A stretch of 64,000 nucleotides of DNA, taken from assembly GCA_950022295.1 (NCBI GenBank), contig OX465596.1:124724501-124788500 (forward strand), given 5' to 3'. The first letter of the stretch is position 1; each line of letters opens with the position of its first letter. The notes under the pieces are model-generated. The model was not told where the DNA came from, did no database searches, and worked only from the letters and a program-made list of their open reading frames with translations. Made by a program: the position numbers and the translations under genes. This document shows, piece by piece, positions 56,101 through 64,000 of the stretch. This DNA is from Bromus sterilis. Taxonomy: Eukaryota > Streptophyta > Magnoliopsida > Poales > Poaceae.

Positions 56101-57401
56101 TGGCCGGAGTCCTAGCGCTCACTACAGGGGGTCAACTCGAGCGCCGCCAGCTCCTTTGTGACCCCCACGAGGAACCGCATCCATCCCAGCCATCTGCACG
56201 AGCTGGAGTGGACCGAGGTGTCGGCTAGGTCAAGCCAGGCGGCGGCCGGAACATGGTCATGGTGGGGACGAGGCTACGGTGCGCGAAATAGAGCGGGAGC
56301 TGGGGCCAAAACGCGCGCGTGCTTACAGCGGAGTGCGTAGGGGAGGTAGCAGGCGCGGGGGAGCTCGGAGCAAAGCTCCACGACGACAATGGCGCGGCGG
56401 CCCGAGGAGGAAGAAAGCGGTCGATTCCCAGCCTATAGCGCGCCCCGTCTCGATTCGTTGCCGGAGATGACGAAGAAGTCAGCCGCGGACGTCCCAGACA
56501 TGGTGGCGCGGTGTATGGTGTCCAGTGGCCACGTCGGCGACGGTGGCGTGCCCACGGCCGCGCGGATCCGGTGGGGGGGGGAAGGGGGAGACAGAGGCTA
56601 GGAGGAGGAGGAGGGGAAGAGGAGTGAGCAGAGAGAGGGGGGCTTCGTCCTTATCTCCAGGGGGGGGCAGGTGAGGAGGGGGAGAAGGTGGGGACGGGGC
56701 CATGGCGCCCGTGGCCTCTCTGCCTGGCGCGTGCGGCATGGGGGGGGGAGGGGAGTTGGTGGGGAAGAGATGGGGGAGAGAGAAGGGAGGTGGGGGGAAG
56801 CTGGGCCCGGGGTGGGCCGTCGCCTTAGGCGAATTTTAGTATTTTTCCATTTTCTTGGCCTTTTCTTTCTGCATTTCCTTTTTGGTAATTGTTTTCCAAG
56901 CTTAGGCAATTTTTTAAAATGTGTTAGGTGCTCCAATATTAGTATAACATTATATAGCAGTGCCACAAAAGTTTTTGCAGCAAAAGAAATTCATTAGGTA
57001 TTTATTTTAAATATTTAATGCCCAAAGTAAGGGTTTTAACCTACTGTTTGAATTGTTTAGAATTTTCTGTAACTTCAAAAATTACCAAAGTTGGTCCAAC
57101 ATGATTATAATGATTTTAGGCAATTTACAAAAATAGTTTCATGATTTTTGGAACAGCTTTAATTGAGCACTTTTGTTTTAATTTCCAATCAAAGAAGTTT
57201 CAACTAAGGTTTAGTTTCTTGATGAGGGAGATGCATTTGGCTTGGGATTTAATCCCAAGGGCTCAAGTACATGGTGCATGGGGTGTTTGATCATGAGCAT
57301 CACAAAGTTTTATCAGGTACAAGGGAGATCAAACAGTGATAATCCAACAGTGATTATCAATAGTGATGATGATTACTGTTACAACAACTGAGGGTGTTAC
57401 A
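53101..57401 (-). mobile_element. Solo LTR S2 (~4.3 kb)
   Basis: The plus strand reads TGTGACGCCCCC...GAGGGTGTTACA; the minus strand starts TGTAACACCCTC. A perfect 5-bp target duplication, ATCAT, sits at 53,096-53,100 and 57,402-57,406, in the 3' region of D. No internal domain, primer site or partner LTR is found, so it is a solo LTR left by recombination between LTRs. The GC-rich block at 56,080-56,820, with pyrimidine-rich minus strand, resembles promoter and leader and supports minus orientation. Short ORFs inside have no recognisable domain. The family is not recognised, but length and TGTAACACCC start are typical of long Triticeae gypsy LTRs. Confidence 0.85.
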
Positions 57402-57406
57402 ATCAT

Positions 57407-58441
57407 GATAGCTACATCTTCTTTATGCTAAGTACTTTTGTAAAGTGTGAAAGATCTCCTATACTCCTTGTACAATAGAGTTTTGCCTTTAAGTGAGGAA
57501 AAGATCCCAAAGAGGTCAAATTAAAAGATCCCAAAGAGGACAAATGAGGGTTAAATAGAAAGAGCCATTGAGGCCACAAAAAAATACAAAAATGAGAAAA
57601 ATAAAATAAAAAGAGAGAAGAGGGCAATACTACTATTCCTTTTGAGAGATCCACACTCGCACTCCTTCTTATACCTTGTGATCCATAGAGATGATCATAT
57701 ATGAATATAGCTATGTGGGGACCTTCACACTATAGAACTTGGCTTGTATATTCCAATGATGAGCCTCCTCAAATGAGCTCTAGGTCTTCTTGAGAAAGCA
57801 AGTTGGATGCACCCCCACTAGTTCCATTGGAGAGCTTACCTTAACTCATATGTGCATCCGTTGCATGGCAATCCCTACTCCTCACATCATATCAATTACT
57901 TGGCTTTCTCTTGCCTATGATTGTCCTCATTGATGTGAGCCTTTCACACCTTTTTGTCTTCCTCCTCCACTATCTCTTTCCCTTTTCCATCCTAAGTGTA
58001 AATTTCCATGCTTACGCTCATCCATTGCATGAGTGCTCAAAATATCAGAAGGGAGTGCATCAGTTTGACTTGTACCTGGCTAGTGGTCTAGGGACGAGTG
58101 AAGATAAGATTCCAAAGAAGACTAAGTGTGAAACTTTAGTAGATTGAGTTCTCAACAAATAAATATTTTTGTCTCTCGTATTCCCATCTGACACTTCTTG
58201 CACGCAAACACCATTTGGAGACATTCGAGTCACAGACAGCGAGAGCTCTTGCACCTTTATGTTCTTATGTTTCTTGTTTCAATGCTAATATAGACTCTTG
58301 TCTGTTATGATTTGAATTGAATTACATGCCTTGATTGCTTTACTTGAAAGTTCTTATATGTTTGGTAGAATGTCACCATAGAAATTATGCTTGTTATCAT
58401 TTACCTACTCGAGGACGAGTAGGAATTAAGCTTGGGGATGT
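57407..58441 (+). mobile_element. 3' non-coding region of D, second part, with polypurine tract
   Basis: Continues the shared 3' region after S2, with an A-rich tract (57,575-57,620) and ending GAGGACGAGTAGG, AATTAAGCTTGGGGATGT before TGATACG. The purine-rich CTTGGGGATGT is the plus-strand primer tract. Confidence 0.78.
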
Positions 58442-60087
58442 TGATACGTCCCAAATGTATCTATAATTTATGCTTGCACCATGCATGTTATTTGTGATAT
58501 TGCTATGCTTTTGATACACTTTCATACACTTTTGATCATATTTGGACTAATACATTAACTCAGTGCACCCAAGTGCCAGTTCCTATTTTTTGCTGTCTAT
58601 TTATTTCAGGTTTCCCCCTTATTAAAAGTGCTCCAAAAATTCCAAAAAAATCCAATAACAAATCAGCAAACGGGAACCTTCCTGAGCCGCGAAGGAGAGC
58701 CAGGGGGTCCACCATGGTGCCTAGGCGGCCAGGGGGCGCGACCCCACCCTAGGCCGCTCCAGGGGGGCGCCTGCACTCCCTAGTGCCCCCAGCTGCCCCC
58801 TTCGCCTATATATTTCCTTCGCCCAGAAACTTCCAAGGACAAAACCCTTTTCGCGATCTGGCCTCTGTTCCTCCGCCACCGCGCTTACAAGATCGGGACC
58901 GCCAGAAGACCTCTTCTCGGCACCTTGCCCGAGGGAGGGTTGACCTCCGGGAGGTTGTCCACCACCATGGACGCTTCCCGGATTATCTGTGAGTAGTCCA
59001 CCTTGGACCATGGGTCCATGATCAGTAGCTATGTGATGTTCTCCTCCCCTCTTTGTTCTTCATGGATTAGACCTTGTGAGCTTCCCTACATGATCAAGGC
59101 ACATATGTAATTCTTTCTGCTGTTGCTATGTTGAGTTTGCTGGGATCTGATGGATTATGAGACTATGTTCAGATTGTGGTGAGTAATATATTTCGTTCTT
59201 CTCTTTTATATTTGTGTTCTTGAGTAATTCTTTCATGTTCTCTGTTGCTATTTATTGCTTTGGCCAAGTAGTAGGTAGTGACTCTAAGAGGGAGCGTTAT
59301 GCTTGATTGTAGGTTCATGCCCCCTGATGACTAGCTTGAGTGACAGAAACATGAGTCTAGGCGATTTGTTGTTGCCACAAGGGGTAAAACAACGGTGCTT
59401 GTAACTGCGGTTGCAAGGATTGTTTACTTTACGCAAATTTCTTTTAATGCAGTTTTCTGTTGCTTTGGGTTTACACTTTCGGTGGGGCTCGCAAGTTAAT
59501 ACCAGCGAGATGTTCAGGATAGATATCTCAAGGTGGATGATTAGTAGTAGATGCATATGGATTTCGGTCTACTTATCTTGGCGTACTGCCCATGCTTTTG
59601 AGCCTCTTCCTTTCTTTTGTAGCATAGTTAGCATTGGTTTGCGCCCGTAATCCTGTCAATTGCCCGGCTGTAATTTGATTACCTTGCATAGCTCTTTTAT
59701 CGTCTTTTGGGAGAGAGACATCACTAGTGAACATCATGGGACCCCGGTCCATATTTCCTCCACTGTTTACACCCTGAATTTACTTGTTGCTTTTACTTTT
59801 TAGGGTCACTTATCACTATCTTTTATCTCCTACGTTTGACCATTTGTAAATAACAAGACCGGAGAAATTGACAACCTCTCTGGACTCGTTGGGAGCAAAT
59901 TTATATGTTGGTGTGTGCACGTCCATGTCAACTTGTGCTAGATTTCTAGCACCGTTTTCACCTACTTGATGTTGTTGGAGTCCTACTGGAGACATAAAAC
60001 TTGGTATCTTCACTGAAGGAAACTTGCTGCTGTGCCGCATCTCAAACCTTCCACTTTGGGTAACCAACAAGGAGAGAGAAGCCATCA
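58442..60087 (+). repeat. 3' LTR of D
   Basis: 1,646 bp, TGATACGTCCCAAATG...GAAGCCATCA. TATATATTTCC TATA-like sequence near 58,806 and the MDASRIICE leader ORF at 58,967-58,996. Confidence 0.88.
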
Positions 60088-61454
60088 GTACCCAGGTGGC
60101 AGGTGGTACGACCCCCTCCCTGGCCGCGCCACCAGGGCGTCTAGGAGGTGGGGCCACCCCCTCTGGCCCCCTTCGGCCTATATTACCTCCTCTTCCCGAA
60201 AACCCTCGAGGAGAACCCCGCATCGCGAATTTCCTCTTCATTCCCCCGCCGCCGCGCTTCCAAGATCGGGAGCACCAGAATACCTCTTCCCGGCACCCTG
60301 TCGGAGGGAGGATTGACCTTCGGGAACTTCTCCACAACCATGGACGCTTCCCGGATGTGCCGTGAGTAGTCCCCCTTGGACCATGGGTCCATGATCAATA
60401 GCTATGTGATGTCTTCTCTCCAATCTTTATCTTCAATTCTTAGCCCTTGTGAGCTGCCCTACATGATCAAGGCACCTATATAATTTCCTTCTGTTGCTAT
60501 GTTGTGTTTGCTGGGATCCGATGGATTATGAGATTATGCTCAGATTGTGATGAGTTATATATTTGGTTTACCTTTTATATTTTGTTCTTGAGTAATTCTT
60601 GCATGTTGTCCGTTACTTTGTAATTCTTTGGCCAAGTAGTAGATAGTAACTCAAAGAGGGAGCGTTTATGAATGATTGTGGGTTCATGCCCCCCGATGTC
60701 TGGCTTGAGTGACGGAAACATGAGACTAGGGGATGTGTTGTTGCCACCAGGGAGAAAACAACGGTGCTTGTAACCGCGGTTGCAAGGATTGTTTACCTTA
60801 CACAAAGTTTGTTAATGAAGTTGTCTGTTGCTTTGAGTTTACACTTTGGGTGGGGCTCACAACTTAATACCAGCGAGATTTTCTAGATAGATATCTCAAG
60901 GTGGATGATTAGTGAGTAGATGCAGATGGATTTTGGTCTACTTGTCTTGGCGTAGTGCCCATACTTTCGATCCTCTAGATTTCCAGTAGCATAATTAGCA
61001 TTGCGGTGCGTTTATAATACTATCAATTGCCCAGTTGTAATTTTTTCACCCAGCTTAGGTATTTTATCATATTTTGGGGGAGAGACATCACTAGTGAACA
61101 TCATGGGACCCGGTCCATATTTCCACCACTTTTTACACCTCCACTTTATTTACTGCTTTTACTTTCTGTTGCAATTATCACTACTGCTATCCTCTTGGAT
61201 TTGATCCTTTGTAAACGACAAGGCCGGAGGGATTTACAACCCCTCTGTACTCGTTGGGTGCAAAGTTATTTTCTTTTGTGTGCAAGTCCACGTCTTCTGT
61301 AAGCGCCAGAGCAGGAGACGCCTACTTGTCGATCCTTGGAGTCCTCTTGGATTCGATAAACCTTATAGTCCTTGTGTAAGGGAAATTAGCCGCTATCTAC
61401 ATCTCTACCTTCCACTTGGGGTAACTAACGAGGAGCACTACTTCAGTGCCATCA
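60088..61454 (+). repeat. 5' LTR of F (3' portion)
   Basis: Directly follows D and begins inside a related Athila-type LTR (GGTGGGGCCACCCCCTC... region), ending CAGTGCCATCA. The MDASRMCRE leader ORF is at 60,340-60,369. Its first part must lie left of the nested pile, outside the window. It is more divergent than the other LTRs, as expected for the oldest host. Confidence 0.78.
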
Positions 61455-63708
61455 GGTGCTTATGAGATTGCTTCTATGATTCAAAATTATTACGATACTA
61501 TTCACAAATCTGAAAACCTTGCAGTTATTGCTTATTGCTTTGAAAATTATATTTGCAGTGATTATATTGAGGATTAAAAAAAATGTTTGCTACCCAAGAA
61601 GAGGCCAATGATTTCTATGATGAGGAATCCCATGATTCCAAGGACTTGCTTGAAACATCCCGATGAACCTGATACTTGTTGTGTTTTTGGCCAAGATGCC
61701 ACTACGGATGATGCTTACGGAGATGAATTAGTTGCAGTTCCTTATGTTAAGCATGAAATTGTTTCTATTGCACCCACACTTGATTGCCCTGTTATCCTTT
61801 TGAAATCTCCAACTCATATTCCGAAGAATAGTTCTCTTATTAAGGCTCAATGTGATGGGTTGCATTTATCTTATGATCCTAAAAATCATGTTGAAAAAAA
61901 TACGTGTGATCGTAGCTCATGAACAACATGATTTATGTGATAGTTATATTCTTTATTTTTTCCTTGATTCTACTGAAAATTATTTTGAGAGAGGAAAGTT
62001 TGGTTGTAGAAACTTTCATGTTACAAAAACACCTATCTTTATGATGAAAGTCTTGAAGTTCTTCTTCTTTTACCTTCCTATGCTTGTCACTTTGTGCTTT
62101 CGTGATTTATCTTTTTACAAGGTTCCCATGAATAGGAAGTGGGTTAGGCTTAAATGTGTTCATATTTGATTCTTTATGCTCTCTCTGGCTTCAACTCTTA
62201 TTCTCTTATGAGAGCACCTTTTATAATCTTCATGCCTAGCTAAAAGGCATAAAAGAAAGTGCTTATTGGGAGGCAACCCAAAATGTTTTTACTTTCAGTT
62301 TTAGTGGTCTTGATGCTTGTTACTACTGTAGCAACATTATTGTATTTTTATTTTCAAGCTTTGTGCCAAGTTTTAGCCTCTGATTGCAGGAAAGTTCAAA
62401 AGTTGTGACATGCTGTCCAAAAAAAGATTTTGTCTGCTTGACGGAAAAAATTGCCAAAAAATCACCAGATCGTCTTTTTGATCTGAATTTTTTGACAGTA
62501 TGCTCTATACAATAAGCTTTCTGGTGTATGTTCTGAGTTTTTTTATTTGAGTTGCAGAAGTACCGAAAAATAAAATTTACTACCTGCTGGTCTGTTTTCA
62601 CATATTCTGCCACGTTTGGCGTTTCCATTATTTTGAAAATCTTAAGCTTGCTTTTTATTTGCAAAAACTTTTTGTCAATCATGATAAACAGTATCTCATC
62701 ATGAAAATCTTTATTTCTAGTGGAGAAAATATATTTAATTATGGATACTAACCACTCTAATCAGCTTATGATGAGTTTCATATGAAGGGAGTTTTTAAGT
62801 ATGCGGCGGAAGATGATGAAAAAAGATTCGGGAGTGTCAAGCACTTAAGCTTGGTGATGCCCCCATGCACCCCCAAGAAATATCCAAGGATACTCAAGAG
62901 TCTAAGCTTGGGGATGCCCCCATGCTATGTGCTAAACTTGGAGCGTCTCGCTCTTTACTTTTTAGTTTGTTTTAGTTTTGCTTTCTGTTCATAACAAGTT
63001 GGACCCTAGACTTCATTGTTTGGGAGAGAAACACGCTCCAGTCCACCCTAGAACACAACATAGGCTTGCATGCTTATCTCTTAGTTTTCATGCTTATATT
63101 TTTAAGTGATTTTATTTAGGTTGTTTTAGGAACTCTCTTGAGTTATCATGCTTATCTTGTTTAGAGAGTTGGCTTGTTGCACTGAGTTGTGTGTCTTGCA
63201 TGAGTAGGTAATTAAGGTTGCTATTACAAGTGTATTAGTAACTTGCATTAGTTTTGAGGTATTGATTTAAATAATGTTTGGAATTTTGGTGCCAAGAGCT
63301 TGAGCCTATTAGTGATAGGTGTTTTATTTTGGGCAATCCATTCTTATTTTCAAAAACTACAAAAATTAGTTGAGAACTCTAGCTACTAGATGGATCGCTA
63401 ACCTCTGGAGGGGTTGGAATATATAGAGTACCCTCACGTACGATGGGTCGAGGATGCGCAAGGATAACAAAATCCCCATACACTCCTCCTCAGGGTACTT
63501 GTCTCTTTATAAACCTCCTGATTAGATGGAGAGTTACCGATAATAAGTGCATGAGTTCTTCGGACTAATGCGAGTATTCGATTGTTGGCACTTCCACCTT
63601 CCATATTGTGCTAGCCTCTTCGGTACCATCCATTGCCCTTTCTCATGAATTGGTGCATACTTCGCTGGTGCACCCAAACCCTTGGCATGATACGCTCTGT
63701 GATACGTC
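61455..63708 (+). mobile_element. Internal region of Athila-type element F
   Basis: No primer site follows the LTR, so a deletion is likely there. A short frameshifted ORF comes first (61,580-62,169). Then comes the shared 3' region with AAAGTGCTTATTGGGAGGCA near 62,257 and hairpin counterparts near 62,852 and 62,911 (the second truncated). No gag, protease or pol is seen. It is interrupted near 63,700 by another LTR. Confidence 0.72.
61580..62169 (+). pseudogene. Unknown short ORF of F with a hydrophobic C-terminus
   Basis: Three overlapping frames form one coding path. The first reads ATQEEANDFYDEESHDSKDL (to about 61,665). The second reads HPDEPDTCCVFGQDATTDDA, then YGDELVAVPYVKHEIVSIAP (to 61,922). 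The third reads EQHDLCDSY, FERGKFGCRNFHVTKTP and a hydrophobic VLKFFFFYLPMLVTLCF, ending WVRLKCVHI (stop by 62,169). The shifts are near 61,660 and at the A7 run near 61,893. The third part could be a membrane segment followed by a basic tail. I do not recognise a domain. It lies where gag would be and resembles no gag in this window. An env-like role cannot be claimed. Confidence 0.5.
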
Positions 63709-64000
63709 TGATACGTCCAAAACGTATCTATAATTTCTACTTGCTCCATGCATGTTTTGTGTGATATTGCTATGTTCTAGATACACTTTCATACACTTTT
63801 GATCATATTTAGACTAACCTATTAACTCAGTGCACCCCAGTGCCAGTTCCTGTTTTCTGCTGTTTTTCTATTTCAGTTTTCCCCCATATAAAAAGTGCCA
63901 GAAAAATTCGGGAAAATTCAGATAAAAAATCAGCGTGGAGGAAGCTTCGCGAAGAGCCCGGGAGGGGCCAGAGGGGAGCCAGGGGGCCCCAGGCGGCCAC
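63709..64000 (+). repeat. Start of another Athila-type LTR (G), cut by the window end
   Basis: TGATACGTCCAAAACGTATC and the following ~290 bp match the first part of the other LTRs, in plus orientation. The left flank is mid-internal sequence of F (CATGATACGCTCTG), not a polypurine tract, so this is a new insertion and not the 3' LTR of F. A nine-base TGATACGTC directly precedes it. Confidence 0.8.

Larger units (their letters stand above)
49025..60087 (+). mobile_element. Athila-type non-autonomous element D, with solo LTR S2 inside
   Basis: In plus orientation: 5' LTR remainder (49,025-50,330), decayed primer site (50,341-50,358), short gag-like ORFs (50,500-51,322), 3' non-coding region (51,323-53,100 and 57,407-58,431), polypurine tract CTTGGGGATGT (58,431-58,441) and 3' LTR (58,442-60,087). 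There is no protease, RT or integrase. The first part of the 5' LTR lies left of K, outside the window. GTACC (60,088-60,092) is the expected right target duplication. Confidence 0.82.

Overview
The window is a stack of nested transposable elements from a large grass genome, most probably a Triticeae species (wheat, barley, rye or Aegilops). That origin is inferred from the repeat families: about 1.65-kb LTRs of the TGATACGTCC...GCCATCA/GTATCA type with tRNA-Asp primer sites and Athila-lineage gag, Tat/Retand-lineage elements with an antisense ORF, and a 9-kb CACTA element with GCCGTCAGC subterminal repeats. I see no host gene, rRNA, tRNA or CRISPR array.

Layout, outermost to innermost, with my own labels. 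F (+) is an Athila-type element whose 5' LTR remainder is 60,088-61,454 and whose internal part runs to about 63,708. D (+), 49,025-60,087, is inserted in F's LTR. K (+, Tat type), 47,664-49,024 in this window, is inserted in D's 5' LTR. H (-, Athila type) is inserted in K; its pieces are 1-167, about 20,797-21,623 and 43,779-47,663. Inside H lie E and I. E (-, Tat type) spans 168 to about 20,796. The I array (-, Athila type) spans 21,624-43,778. E contains Athila-type element El1 (-), 5,877 to about 17,335, which contains solo LTR S1 (10,378-14,250). The leftmost LTR of the I array contains the CACTA transposon (22,738-31,809). D contains a second solo LTR, S2 (53,101-57,401). A further LTR, G, begins at 63,709 and leaves the window.

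None of the LTR elements shows reverse transcriptase, RNase H or integrase. The Athila-type copies carry gag plus a decayed aspartic protease, or only a short gag-like ORF. E carries gag and protease in pieces, a 68-bp tandem repeat and a spliced antisense gene with the putative gypsy-type transposon domain. The CACTA element keeps almost complete TNP2-like and TNP1-like genes, each with very few disabling changes. All of these elements could move only if helped in trans.

The most unusual structure is the H/I region. An AGCGC pentamer marks three separate LTR/internal junctions (21,619-21,623, 35,284-35,288 and 43,779-43,783). This is what one unequal crossover between a nested element and its same-family host would leave. 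Beside it, about 1.03 kb of H is nearly identical to I although the flanking parts differ clearly.
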